Shown piece after piece: positions 32,093 to 41,947 of a stretch of 64,000 nt of DNA (its first letter is position 1; the number at the start of each line of letters is the position of its first letter). Location: contig CAJNDS010000280.1 of the NCBI GenBank assembly GCA_905221605.1, positions 967,378 to 1,031,377 on the forward strand, in the 5' to 3' direction. The notes under the pieces are model-generated. The model was not told the DNA's origin. It saw only the letters and a program-made list of their open reading frames with translations, and searched no databases. The translations under genes were made by a program, and so were the position numbers. The stretch comes from Symbiodinium natans (taxonomy: Eukaryota > Sar > Dinophyceae > Suessiales > Symbiodiniaceae).

Positions 32093-32636
32093 CCTTAAAG
32101 ATTGAGGAACAACCTCGACCGCCAACCCCACCCCAAAAGCCCTCGGCCGGGACTGGACAGTAAGCCCCAGTTAGTTCATCCCTAAACCCCAAACCCTAAA
32201 CCCTAAACCCTAGCCCCCAATTGTCCCAAATTTTCTCTCGACCCCTCAAACCCTTACGTCCAGATCGGCCCGTTGCAGTTATTGTGGGTGTTGCCGAAAC
32301 ACGAACTTGAACAACTTTGCAGATTTATAGAATGCGTATGAATGAAGCCCTTCTTAAACCCGCAGAAAATTCGGTTTCCACCCACCCCCGGTGCACCCAA
32401 AACCTTGTCCTCTCAACACCCCCCAAGCCCGGAACATCCCAAACGCTATGCCATGGTTTTGAGCTTGGGGTTTAGGGTTTGCACTTCACAGGGTAGGCCC
32501 TACATAATCCTTACAAAGCCATAAGAATCTACTTGTTATAGGGCCCCAAAAAGGGTTTAGGGTTTAGGGTTTAGGGTTTAGGGTTTAGGGTTTAGGGTTT
32601 AGGGTTTAGGCATTCATTGAGGGTGCGGCATCCCAG

Positions 32637-32719
32637 GCCATGGCTACCCTGGGTAGCCAGCCCGAGAGGCAAAAGGAAGTGGAATTTCGGGGCCCATCCT
32701 TTGGGGCTTCGGGTCGAGG
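32637..32719 (+). CDS. Exon ending at a telomeric donor
   Basis: ATCCCAG|G acceptor, AMATLGSQPERQKEVEFRGP then SFGASGR, donor GAGG|GTTTAGGG. Confidence 0.5.
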
Positions 32720-32727
32720 GTTTAGGG

Positions 32728-32846
32728 TTGAGGGTTATGGTTTAGGGTTTAGGGTTTAGGGTTTAGGGTTTAGGGTTTAGGGTTTAGGGTTTAGGGTTTA
32801 GGGTTTAGGGTTTAGGGTTTAGGGTTTAGGGTTTAGGGTTTAGGGT
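32728..32846 (+). repeat. TTTAGGG array
   Basis: About 16 units; a second array of nine lies just upstream at 32552-32611. Confidence 0.95.
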
Positions 32847-32952
32847 TGATTGTCGATTGTTGATGCTAATTTGTGGTTGGGTTCTCATGGAGACCATATG
32901 GAGCCAGAAGGGTAACCCTGTTGTTTCTCTGGGTCTCTGGGATGTTTACTAA

Positions 32953-33073
32953 ATGTTGCCGGCGATTGCTTCATCAGAGGAGCCTTGCTATGAGCAGGCT
33001 GCCGAGCTTCATTCTAAAGCCCTGGCTATGAATATCCCATGTTATGAACATGTTTGTGGATGGTTGAAAACCT
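32953..33073 (+). CDS. Exon-like island
   Basis: MLPAIASSEEPCYEQAAELH then SKALAMNIPCYEHVCGWLKT, with a repeated CYE motif. No clear splice sites. Confidence 0.35.
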
Positions 33074-33574
33074 TAATCCCTAAACCCAAAACCCTACAAT
33101 CCCCAGATGGTCTTTGTGGTGTCCAGGACCCACAGTCATACCACTTCTACAGAAACATGTTGGGGGGGGGGGGGTTAGGGGGTTAGGGTTTAGGGTTGAG
33201 GGTTTAGGGTTTAGGGTTTAGTGTTGAGGGTCGAGGGTTGAGGGTTTAGGGTTTAGATGTTCTTATACTAACAGTCCTTCGTAGGACTATAATGGGGGGG
33301 TGGGGGGGTACTAGAATCCCTAGTAAGGACATGAGAGTTTTTTTTAAATACTTAATCAGGGACCCCAAGAGGGCACGGGTTTTCGGTCAGCCCCCTCTCC
33401 TTATGCAGTTAGGGTTTAGGGTTTAGGGTTCAGGGTTTAGGAGGGTTCAGGTGTTTTCAAGTGTTCTAGACTTTGACCTCAGCCCGCTTTGACATGAACT
33501 TCAGAACAGCTTCTCCCTAGGTCTTGCCAGGGTTTCGGGTTTAGGGTTTAGGGTTTAGGGTTTAGGGTTTAGGA

Positions 33575-33660
33575 ATGAAGCCTGATGTTCTGGTGCTGGG
33601 TGCAGGTGTCGAGGAGTCCGAGCCCCCTCAGCGAGCAAGGCACTCAGGCATGTGCCACCT
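33575..33660 (+). CDS. Possible first exon with a Rossmann-like start
   Basis: MKPDVLVLGAGVEES resembles the beta-GxGxxE/S opening of FAD/NAD oxidoreductases, but the rest is cut off by telomeric sequence. The match may be chance. Confidence 0.35.
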
Positions 33661-33774
33661 GGAAACCCTTTAGGGTTAAGGGTTAACGGTTTAGGGTTTA
33701 GGGTTTCGGGTTTCGGGTTTCGGGTTTCGGATATAGGGTTTAGGGTAACCTTCCGATTGTACCCCCTCCCTCAG

Positions 33775-34202
33775 CTAAATTGTGCGCAATTCCCATTCGC
33801 TCTAAAGCAACACCCAAGCGGAATCTTCCTTGTGGGGCTGGTTTGGGCTCACGTAAAGCTCTACCGTAGGCCTCGACGGCTGTTCCCGTTGGGACTCCGT
33901 GACCCTTTCAAAGATCCTGTAAGGGGATATTGGGGCACACTAGAAGTATATGAAGTAGGGTTTATATTACTGTTGTTGGTGAGTGTATATAAGGTTCCTT
34001 TTTAAAATTGGTGCGTGTATATACCGGGTGTCCTTCTCAGGGTACAAATATATGCCCTACTTCATATGAAAGGGCTTCAGGGTAGTTCATCTCCCTCCCA
34101 GAACCTTAAGTTTCACGTAGCAGGCTCAGGGGTAAGCCCTCCTAAACTCCACTCTACTACTGTAGTGCTGGGCGTAGGTACTCCGGCCTGTTTGGTATCT
34201 GG
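33775..34202 (+). CDS. Two exons joined across a palindromic-element intron
   Basis: Exon 33775-33945: polypyrimidine tract and CTCAG acceptor, LNCAQFPFALKQHPSGIFLV, RPRRLFPLGLRDPFKDPVRG, donor GAA|GTATATG, phase 0. Intron 33946-34080 is an inverted-repeat element. Exon 34081-34202, phase 0: GSSSPSQNLKFHVAGSG and on to VVLGVGTPACLVSG, donor GG|GTAAGTA. That donor is duplicated at 34342, beyond a telomeric tract. Product unknown. Confidence 0.55.
33946..34080 (+). mobile_element. Palindromic element forming an intron
   Basis: TATGAAGTAGGGTTTATAT near the left end is answered by AATATATGCCCTACTTCATA near the right. GT-AG boundaries at both outer edges; 135 bp. Confidence 0.6.
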
Positions 34203-34349
34203 GTAAGTAAACCCGAAACCCGAAACCCTAAACCCTAAACCCTTAAACCCTAAACCCTTAACCCTTAACCCTTAACCCTTAAACCCTAAACCCTAAACCC
34301 TTAAACCCCTAAACCCTAAACCCAAACCCTAATGGTATCTGGGTAAGTA
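34193..34349 (-). repeat. Telomeric tract inside a 17-bp direct duplication
   Basis: TGGTATCTGGGTAAGTA occurs at 34193-34209 and again at 34333-34349, with about 17 CCCTAAA/CCCTTAA units between. It looks like an insertion that duplicated its target, including a GTAAGTA splice donor. Confidence 0.85.
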
Positions 34350-34574
34350 GCGAATGGCAGAAGGCCAGGCCCGAACCATGAGCCCTGCCACTGGGCCCTG
34401 TCATATGGGAGTTTACGAAAATAAGGGAACCCGATTATCATGTTTGCCCTTGTTGCCCGTGGGTGCCCTAAACCCTAAACCCTAAGCCCTAAACCCTAAG
34501 CCCTAAACCCTAAACCCTAAACCCTAAACCCTAAACCCTAAACCCTAAACCCGAGTCTTTTCTGCGACTGTCAG

Positions 34575-34645
34575 TCGGCGACCCTGGAGCCTCTAAGCCG
34601 CCCCCCAAGGCAGAGTTCTTCGCGCGCACCACGGAAGGCCTTTGA
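34575..34645 (+). CDS. C-terminal exon
   Basis: CTGTCAG|T acceptor, GDPGASKPPPKAEFFARTTE then GL, TGA. Confidence 0.5.
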
Positions 34646-35055
34646 AAGCTGTGGGCGGCGCCCTCACGATTTTTTGGGGTTTTGGGGTTTAGGGTTTGGG
34701 GTTTAGGGTTTAGGGTTTAGGGTTTAGGGTTGGGGGCTTTAGAGGTCTATGGGCCGCTCCTTTCGAGCTTTCTGGGCTCTATTTTTCGGGTTTCAGGAGA
34801 CGTGGTTTGGCGGGTGTAGAGCTGGTGGGTCCGAAGCCCTAAACCCTATCCCTAAACCCCTTGGGTTTTCGTCTGTTGTTGTGTCTTGTTGGAGGTGTTT
34901 GGGATGGTCTTGGTCTTCAGGACATTACGGCCGTTTCGCGGGTTTGGGGTTGAGGGTTTAGGGCACCCTAAACCCTGAACCGTAGACCCTAAACTCTAAA
35001 CCCTAATCCCTAAACCCTAAACCCTAAACATGTAGGGTGTCGTGTTCCATCGCTT

Positions 35056-35082
35056 CCCCCCCCCCCCCCCCCCCCCCCCCCA
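35056..35082. repeat. Poly-C run
   Basis: About 24 C, acting as the polypyrimidine tract of the acceptor at 35091. Confidence 0.9.
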
Positions 35083-35091
35083 ATTTCACAG

Positions 35092-35152
35092 CACACTGCG
35101 GCAAAGCATCCTTCCCAGAAGCTTGGGTGCTTTGGGCCTCGCCGTGGACGAA
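35092..35152 (+). CDS. Exon after a poly-C tract
   Basis: TTCACAG|C acceptor, TLRQSILPRSLGALGLAVDE, then a possible GA donor. Confidence 0.45.
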
Positions 35153-35619
35153 ACCCAAACGCCATACTATAGGGGTCGAAATAATTAGGGTTTAGGGTTG
35201 AGGGTTTAGGGTTTAGGGATCCGAATAAATACTAATAAGATTCCCTTGTGGTCCCTTCGTAATTTTGCTCTAATGACTCCCCAAAACCCTATTCGAGTCC
35301 TTCAGGCCCCTATATGAAACTAGGACCCAGAGTAATTAGGCCCATATTCCCTTTGCCTCTTTGGGAAGGTTCTAAAATGACGCCTTTCCCTTTTTGTCAG
35401 GGTTTAGGCTGCCTTAACAGTCCTTTGAAACCACAAAGGGCACCTTTTTTTCCTAGGTTTCTCTTGGGTCTAGTGAAGGTAGGGCTTGTAGGGGTTTTGA
35501 CAAAGCCCTACAAGCCCTGTATTTAGGGTTTAGGGCTTAGGGCTTGGGGTTTAGGGTTTAGGGTTTAGGGTTTAGGGTTTAGGGTTTAGGGTGCAAACCC
35601 TACATGTTGTTCAACCCAA

Positions 35620-35688
35620 GGTGCACTAGCTGCCCTGTGCGGACTGCTGTTGAGCCATGTGCATGGCTCGGGCCTTAGCCTGCTTGGG
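35620..35688 (+). CDS. Hydrophobic exon ending at a telomeric donor
   Basis: CCCAAG|GT acceptor, ALAALCGLLLSHVHGSGLSL then LG, donor GGG|GTTTAGGG. Confidence 0.5.
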
Positions 35689-35818
35689 GTTTAGGGTTTA
35701 GGGTTTAGGGTTTAGGGTTGAGGGTTTAGGGTTTAGGGTTTAGGGTTTAGGGTTTAGGGTTTAGCGTTTAGCGTTTAGGGTCTAGGGTCTAGGGTCTAGG
35801 TTTAGGGTTTAGGGTTTA
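35686..35818 (+). repeat. TTTAGGG array with drifted units
   Basis: About 18 units, including TTTAGCG, TCTAGGG and TTGAGGG. Confidence 0.95.
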
Positions 35819-35925
35819 GGGGGGTTAGGGTTTTGGGTTTGAGGGTTTAGGCGGTTAGGTACATAGCTGCGTATTCTTAAGTGCCTCGCTTCAACAAGTA
35901 GCCTGTCATAGCTTGCTCATATCAG

Positions 35926-36064
35926 GGGGGATTGGTCACAGCATCCTATTCCACAGCTGGCCAAGGCAGTTTTGCGGCATTCGTTCCCGTTTTTCCGCGG
36001 CAGCGGGGTGCACGAGTGAGGCAACTGCCAGGGGGTCAGTGTCAGGGAATTCTTATTGAAGAGG
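35926..36064 (+). CDS. Exon ending at a telomeric donor
   Basis: CATATCAG|G acceptor, LVTASYSTAGQGSFAAFVPV, PGGQCQGILIEE, donor GAGG|GTTTAGGG. A shorter alternative from TTCCACAG (LAKAVLRHSFPFF) ends in TGA. Confidence 0.5.
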
Positions 36065-36133
36065 GTTTAGGGTTTAGGGTTCAGGTCATGGTTGTTTTTG
36101 TGACAGTATTTTGGATCTAAAACAAGTAGCAAG

Positions 36134-36207
36134 ATGCACACTACCGGTCAGAGAGGGATTTCGCTACTCAAGCAGCAGTTGCAGTCAGTAGAATTTCAAG
36201 GCCCAAG
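36134..36207 (+). CDS. Candidate first exon
   Basis: GCAAG|ATG, HTTGQRGISLLKQQLQSVEF, donor CAAG|GTAGTC. Confidence 0.45.
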
Positions 36208-36418
36208 GTAGTCCTCAGCCCTAGCCCTTCTCTGTTAGGGGCTTCTTACAGGGCTTCAGCTATTCCCTGTTTTCAGAGGGCTCTGTTTGTGGCAACGATC
36301 AATGGAAGAAAGGCGCTGCCAAAATGGGCCCTAAACCCCAAATCCGGAACCCGGAACCCTAAGCTCCCCTTAGCCCGAAACGCCAAGCCTGGTTTCGGTC
36401 AACTTCGACCTGCTTCAG

Positions 36419-36735
36419 GCGCCCTCATGAGAGCGGGGGGCGGGGTTGCCCGGGAAGTTCAAGCGCTACTGAATGCACAAGCTGCACTAGAACACACAAG
36501 GTTGTGGCACTGCACGAAGTGGTGGCGCAGAAGCCTGCTGCGGAGAAAGTTGTACTCTTCTGGGGACGAGCTACCTGGAATCACTAAGTACTCTTCTGGC
36601 GACACAACTGGAGGAGAAGCAAAAGACACTCGCTGGCTACCAGGAGGCGGAGGAGAAGTTGAATGCGCAAATTAGCGGCTTCTACCCCTTCGCTGGCGCA
36701 TGCTTTGAGGGCGGCAACGTTTCTAGCATGTCACG
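36419..36735 (+). CDS. Two exons of a coiled-coil protein
   Basis: Exon 36419-36500 (TTCAG|G) encodes REVQALLNAQAALEHT. A GT-AG intron of 88 bp (36501-36588) keeps phase, and the frame continues LLATQLEEKQKTLAGYQEAE then EKLNAQISGFYPFAGACFEG. Strong heptad character. The intron holds TACTCTTCTGG.GAC, repeated at the start of exon 2. The 3' boundary near CACGG|GTTCGG is a guess. Confidence 0.5.
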
Positions 36736-37006
36736 GGTTCGGGTGGGGTGGGGGGCGGGGAGATTTTGACCCATCACCCCAAGATGATGAACTCTCCCCC
36801 TACCCTAAGCTCTACGTTCACACTCTAAACCCTGAACCCGGAACCCTAAACCCTAATCCCTAAACCCTAAACCCTAAACCCGAAACCCGAACCCTAAACC
36901 CCTAAACCTCTTGTTGGGTTCTAGGGTTCCCCCCCCCCCCCTCCAATGTCTACCGGCACAATCCCTGGAGCTCCGAATGCTTCTGGAGGGAACCACTGGA
37001 ATAGGG

Positions 37007-37082
37007 GTTTAGGGTTTAGGGTTTAGGGTTTAGGGTTTAGGGTTTAGGGTTTAGGGTTTAGGGTTTAGGGTTTAGGGTTTAT
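37007..37082 (+). repeat. TTTAGGG array
   Basis: Eleven perfect units. Confidence 0.95.
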
Positions 37083-37272
37083 GTAGGTCTAGGGCTTCGG
37101 ATGTTGGATTTGGGGCTTGGGGTAGCCCTAAACCCCTGCGCCCCTAACCCCCTTAACCGACACCCCTAAAACACCTAGGGTTTAGGGTTTAGGGTTTCGG
37201 TTTTAGGGTTTTGGGTAACCCCTAAAACCCCTAAACCCCCACACCCTAAACTCCACCCGCCCTCCCAACTCT

Positions 37273-37332
37273 CTTGATCGGACAAGGCTTCTAGCTGCAG
37301 AGTCCGAGCTCTCGTCCAAGAAGGCCAGGCAG
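37273..37332 (+). CDS. Exon, helical, charged
   Basis: LDRTRLLAAESELSSKKARQ before a T-rich stretch; boundaries uncertain. Confidence 0.45.
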
Positions 37333-37369
37333 TGGACTTTCTTTTTTTCAGGGCTTCAGCGGGAGGAGC

Positions 37370-37597
37370 CCTAAACCCTAAACCCTAAACCCTAAACCCT
37401 AAACCCTAAACCCTAAACCCTAAACCCTAAACCCTAAACCCTAAACCCTATTTCCTAAACCTAAAACCCTAAACCCTAAACCCTAAACCCTAAAACCCTA
37501 AACCCTAAACCCTAAACCCTAAACCCTAAACCCTAAACCCTAAACCCTAAACCCTAAACCCTAAACCCTAAACCCTAAACCCTAAACCCTAACCCTA
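37370..37597 (-). repeat. Long CCCTAAA array
   Basis: About 31 units with a few CCCTAAAA and one TTTCCTAAA interruption; one of the longest arrays here. Confidence 0.95.
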
Positions 37598-37617
37598 CAG
37601 GGGTTTATGGGGCTTGG

Positions 37618-37677
37618 GATGCCCTGAAGGCCGATCTCGTCGAGCGCCTCAAGGCAGAGGCCAAAGCGGCCAAGGAG
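37618..37677 (+). CDS. Exon, Lys/Ala/Glu-rich helix
   Basis: DALKADLVERLKAEAKAAKE with donor GAG|GTATCC. Confidence 0.55.
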
Positions 37678-38049
37678 GTATCCTGGGCAGGTTTAGGGTT
37701 TAGGGTTTTGGGTTTAGGGTTTAGGGTTTGGGGTTTGGGGTTTAGGGTTTAGGGTTTAGGGTTTAGGCTTTGGGGTTTAGGGTTTAGGGTTTAGGGTGGG
37801 TGCGGTGCCCTTAAAGCATTTTCGGGTTCAGGGCTCAGGATTTAGGGTTTAGGGCTTCGGGCTTAGGGCTCAGGATTTAGGGTTTAAGGCTTGGGGCAGC
37901 CTTGAAGCGTTTTTGATTGTAGGGCTTAGCAATTAGTAAGGGGTTTCTAGTGGTATATGGGGTTCAGGGTTTAGGGCTTTAGGATTGAGGGTTAGAGTTT
38001 AGGGTTTCAGGGCAGGGCTTTAAGATTTAGCAAATGTTAAAGAACATAG

Positions 38050-38170
38050 TGAGCCCGTGTGCCAGTGAAAGTCTATCTGAACATTTCGGGCGCCAGCATC
38101 CCGTGTTATTTCGTGCGCCCGTTTCGATTCGCTCAGCATACTAATATTGGTGCAGCACCCGGAGCACCCG
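38050..38170 (+). CDS. Exon-like island, frame ambiguous
   Basis: One frame gives VPVKVYLNISGASIPCYFVR, another ASESLSEHFGRQHPVLFRAP. One is probably real. Confidence 0.4.
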
Positions 38171-38210
38171 AAACCCTAAACCTTAAATCCCAAACCCGGG
38201 AACAGAAGCT

Positions 38211-38276
38211 CTTGGCAGCCCAGTGGTACCCTTTTCCCTTTTTTGGGGTTCAAGGTTCCCTTATGAAGTAAGGTCT
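38211..38276 (+). mobile_element. Left half of a family 1 introner
   Basis: TTGGCAGCCCAGTGGTACCC through GGGGTTCAAGGTTCCCTTATGAAGTAAGG; the right half is absent. Confidence 0.6.
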
Positions 38277-38493
38277 TTCTTGACAGTCAATTTCCTGTTG
38301 CTGGATTCCTTTCGCTGCCCTCTTGCCGGGTCGGCCCTGGAGAATTTTCCCTTATCGTCTTAAGAGAACCCTAAACCTGAAACCCTAAACGGTAAGAGGC
38401 TGGTATTTTAGGAACATTTTTTCCGAAGGCTTAAGAGATTCAACCTAAAAATTAGGTTGTAGCCAAGGTCTAAAAGTAAAAGGACCTTGCAAT

Positions 38494-38615
38494 GGGAATC
38501 CCAAACAGGGAACACCAAGAATATAATAGGAATGTCATACGAACATACCGACCAGGGTCCTTATATTCCCTTCATATTTCTGCTCTATCCTTGGGGTTCC
38601 CTGTTTGGGGTTCCC
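38494..38615. mobile_element. Palindromic element, 26-bp inverted termini
   Basis: GGGAATCCCAAACAGGGAAC at the left and GTTCCCTGTTTGGGGTTCCC at the right, AT-rich middle. A CCCGAAA/CCCTAAA tract follows directly. Confidence 0.7.
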
Positions 38616-38697
38616 TAAACCCGAAACCCGAAACCCGAAACCCTAAACCCTAAACCCTAAACCCTAAACCCTAAACCCTAAACCCTAAACCCTAAAG

Positions 38698-38773
38698 GGT
38701 CATTAAGCTGAAGAAGGGAAACTTCAAGTGCGACTTCCCTAACCAAACCTTTTTCATCCTCGGCAGCCCCTGA
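38698..38773 (+). CDS. C-terminal exon
   Basis: VIKLKKGNFKCDFPNQTFFI then LGSP, TGA. Confidence 0.5.
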
Positions 38774-38815
38774 CCCGAAACCCGTATTGATAAAAGGCAG
38801 GGTTTACGGTTTAGT

Positions 38816-38899
38816 AAGGGTTTAGGGTTTAGGGTTTAAGGTTTAGGGTTTAGGGTTTAGGGTTTAGGGTTTAGGGTTTAGGGTTTAGGGTTTAGGGTT
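38816..38899 (+). repeat. TTTAGGG array
   Basis: Twelve units; its last unit (GGTTAG|T) is the likely acceptor of the next exon. Confidence 0.95.
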
Positions 38900-38901
38900 A
38901 G

Positions 38902-39360
38902 TCTTTGTGCATCTACGAAGAGGGAAGGCGAAGAAGCACAATGACAGCAAGTACAATGAATGTGGCAGAAGCATCTGAAGAATGCCTCATCCCAAATCCC
39001 GGCAACCAAACATTCGTTTTGCCGATTTGTATACACATTCATATGGGGGCTTCCGAAATTACGGGGGGTACCTTATTGGGGTCCTTATTTTCAGGTCATC
39101 CTACTATTCAGGGGTCTATATTATATAGGGGTCCCTGATCTGCAGAAACTCATATTGAATGCTTAGCATTAGCAGCTGAGTGAGCACACTTTACATGTTT
39201 TGGGACACTATATTCCCCTGTAGGACTGAAAGTGTACACTTCTTGGGGGGCTTATGAACTCAGCAACTAAGAATGCGAAAGGGGACGTGCCAGGCACGGT
39301 CGAAGGGCTTTGCGACGAACACGCAGATGCTTGGCCCTTCTTGTGGCTCATGGTCTCTTC
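38902..39360 (+). CDS. Three-exon chain with a micro-exon
   Basis: Exon 38902-39015: SLCIYEEGRRRSTMTASTMN, VAEASEECLIPNPGNQTF, donor TTC|GTTTTG. Micro-exon from 39146 (CTGCAG|A) encoding KLILNA, cut after about 15 bases by a family 6 element. Exon 39272-39360: GDVPGTVEGLCDEHADAWPF then LWLM..., donor CAG|GGTTTAGG. Removing the element plus one copy of its GAATGC target duplication gives one uninterrupted frame; the exact splice dinucleotides there are not canonical and stay unresolved. Product unknown. Confidence 0.5.
39162..39271 (+). mobile_element. Introner-like element, family 6
   Basis: About 105 bp: TTAGCATTAGCAGCTGAGTG at the left, GAACTCAGCAACTAAG at the right, target duplication GAATGC. 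Interrupts the micro-exon. Relative at 10871. Confidence 0.65.
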
Positions 39361-39646
39361 AGGGTTTAGGGTTGAGGGGTTTAGGGTTTAGGGTTTAGGG
39401 TTTAGGGTTTAGGGTTTAGGGTTTAGGGCTTGTAGCTTCAAACCAGCAGCTCTAAGCCCAACGACTAAAGCCTAAAGCCTTCTACCCTAAGTTTTCGGGC
39501 GTTGCAGACTTTGGGGTTCGTTCTGGTTTCGGTTATGGCCTTTTGCTGCGGCGAACACCTAGGCCCCCACCCCACCCCACCCCGAACATAGGGGTGTTGC
39601 GCCTTTTTTTCTTTTACTGGTTCTGATCGAGGCTTGCAGTGATCTT

Positions 39647-39960
39647 TTTCTTGAAATGCAAGCCGCACTCCTTCGTGCTGTGGCTGGGTTAGAAGTGTTC
39701 CTCCTGGACGGCCATAAATGCCGGCACATCCAAAAGGAGTTTCAGTGCCAGCTCCGGAGATTGAACCAAGCAGTCCGTGCGGCTGGCAAATCAAATGGGT
39801 CGGCCTGCCTTCTCATACTTTGTGTCGCCCTTGGCGGGTGTTGGTGCTGGAACAACCTGGCAATTCCTCTTTGGAGTTCTACCCGGCTTTCCGACACGTC
39901 CTTACTGGCATGGCCACGCACCGGCAAATCAGGGCGGCTCCTGTCTTCCCATAGAGAACT
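39647..39960 (+). CDS. Coding island, frame ambiguous
   Basis: First third in one frame: LEMQAALLRAVAGLEVFLLD and KEFQCQLRRLNQAVRAAG. From about 39790 another frame reads FSYFVSPLAGVGAGTTWQFL and NLLKIFAWVPCIFSTFAMLI, which would be a membrane segment. A frameshift or unrecognised splice is possible. Confidence 0.35.
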
Positions 39961-40647
39961 TATTAAAAATTTTTGCTTGGGTTCCATGTATCTTCTCTAC
40001 CTTTGCTATGCTTATAGTCACGGCCCGGAAACTCCCAGCTCCACCCCCCCCCCCCCCACCCCCCAAGTTGCCAGCTTGCCCTAAGCAGTCTAAAACTAAA
40101 CCCTAGACCCTTGACCCAAAACCCTAAACCCTAAACCCTACACCTGCGCCAAAGGCTGCCCTGCAGCCCTCCCTAACATAGGCCCTTAGCCGTTACTGCA
40201 AGAACTGTCGGAACTGTTCGCGACCCAAACCCCTAAAGGTCTACAAGTCCAAAAAGCCCTCAAAACTCCCAGGGTTCAGGGTTTAGGGTTCGGGTTTAGG
40301 CTTTATATAGGGTTTAGGGTTTGGGGTATCCGAATCCCTTGAATCCCTAGCCTTTCGCCTAAGATTCTGACCTTTAACATAAACCCCAAACCCCAACACC
40401 CCAGCCCTGTAACCCTAAAATCCCTAAGCACTCAGCCCCAAACCCTAAACCCTAAACCCTAACCCCTACACCCTAAACCCTACACCCTAAACCATAAACC
40501 CTAAAACCCTAAACCCTGCACCCCACACCCTAAACCCTAAACCCTAGACCCTAGACCCTAGACCCTGGACCCTAGACCCTAGACCCTAAACCCTAAACCC
40601 TAAACCCTAAACCCTAAACCCTAAACCCTAAACCCTACCACCCCAAG

Positions 40648-41736
40648 GAGCTTGGAGCGCCTCATCGAGAGCTTTGACTCCGAGAACCTGGGCCCAGTGG
40701 AGGCCCGGAGAAAGCCTGAGGTGCTCTTTTCCCAAGTTAGGGTTAGGATCTGGGGTTTAGGGTTTAGGGTTTGGGGTTTAGGGTTTGGGTTTGGGGTTTG
40801 GGGTTTAGGGTTTAGGGTTTCGGGTTTAGGCATTTTCTTTGACTTGGTATGTGTAGCCCCAGGCCCAGGCTCGGTTTAGGGTTTAGGGTTTGGGTTTAAG
40901 GCTTGCGGTCCTAAACCCCATTTCATTTGTTGTTCTAGCATCTGCCTTCGCTTTGCAGCAAACACCTTTGCCGGGCTCCTTCCTCAACAGCACAAACAGG
41001 CCGGGCTCCAGCCTCCAAAGGGATTAGGGTTTAGGGTTTAGGGTTTAGGGGTTAGGGTTTAGAGTTTAGGGTTTAGGGTTTAGGGCCAAAGTTTAGGGTT
41101 TAGGGTTTCGAGACGGCTTGTCGAGCAAAGGGCACCCTTTCCACCAGCGGCTGGCAACTCCACAGGGGAGAGGCACTCGAGTAGATCTGCCGCTGTACTC
41201 ATGGGTTCCTCTACTATCCCCCCTCTATATATATTTCCCCCTTTTTTGGATTCCCCCGATAACGAAGGCTCTTTAGGGATAATTATGCAGGTTATTTAAG
41301 GGGGGGAACCAGGGGGGGTGGGGGGTCGGAGGGGGGGGTAGTATAGAGGGAAGTAGTAGGGAAACCCTTGATGATGTACTTGAGCAATGACAAATTCTCG
41401 GTGGGCATTTGGGACATGTTATATTTCCCCTTATTGGGTGTTAAGAGGATCATATCCAGGAAAATGTTTCTCTTTTTGGGTTTAAGAGGATCATATTCAA
41501 GAATTTTTCCAGAGCTATCCTAGAATTTCATAAGCACACAAATGGACCACCCTAAACCCTAAACTCTACACAGTACCATGCAGCGCTTTCCTGCGTAGCC
41601 TGGTTTTTTACCCCTGGCTTCAAGGCTTCAGCCCATTGTTGGAACAAGTAGGCAGATTGCACTACAGAAGCAGCTGAGTGTTGTCAAAGCATCTTCACCA
41701 GTGGAACAGAGTGGAACATCGCAAGTCATGGCGTAA
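40648..41736 (+). CDS. Multi-exon gene upstream of the RCC1-like gene
   Basis: Exon 40648-40735: SLERLIESFDSENLGPVEAR then KPEVLFSQ, donor CAA|GTTAGG. Exon 40959-41021 (TTTGCAG|C), phase 0: QTPLPGSFLNSTNRPGSSLQ. Exon about 41113-41204: LVEQRAPFPPAAGNSTGERH. Intron 41205-41359 is an inverted-repeat element; exon 41360-41417 continues in phase: KPLMMYLSNDKFSVGIWDM. Last exon about 41641-41736: RQIALQKQLSVVKASSPVEQ, TAA. The second and last junctions are unresolved. The next gene starts about 210 bp downstream on the same strand. Function unknown. Confidence 0.55.
41205..41359 (+). mobile_element. TIR element forming an intron (family 8)
   Basis: CTACTATCCCCCCTCTATA at the left, TAGTATAGAGGGAAGTAG at the right; GT-AG, phase-preserving (ATG G|GT ... 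TAG|GG AAA). Similar CCCCTTTTATACCCC/GGGTATAGAGGGGG ends occur at 44570 and 45770. Confidence 0.6.
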
Positions 41737-41858
41737 AATAACCAGTGCAAACACGACCTCAAAGTTGAAGTTGCCACGAGGACCAGTAAGACTCCCGGTT
41801 CTATTCTTTTATTCTTGAAGCGCGGATATCTAGCGAAACACGATTGAAGCGCAGCCCA

Positions 41859-41873
41859 CTCTTATTTCTTCAG
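41859..41873 (+). promoter_or_regulatory. Candidate trans-splice acceptor
   Basis: CTCTTATTTCTTCAG, 75 bp before the start codon of the RCC1-like gene, would suit spliced-leader addition, the usual dinoflagellate mRNA 5' processing. Inference only. Confidence 0.3.
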
Positions 41874-41947
41874 AGCATGACAATGGAAACAACGAGTAGA
41901 ACCGACAGTAATGTCCAGGCAAGAATCCGAACGGGAGTCCCATCGCC

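Noticed and set aside
40621-40833. Antisense frame ending in telomeric translation
   Set aside because: Mostly CCCTAAA-derived; the sense exon at 40648-40735 accounts for the unique part.
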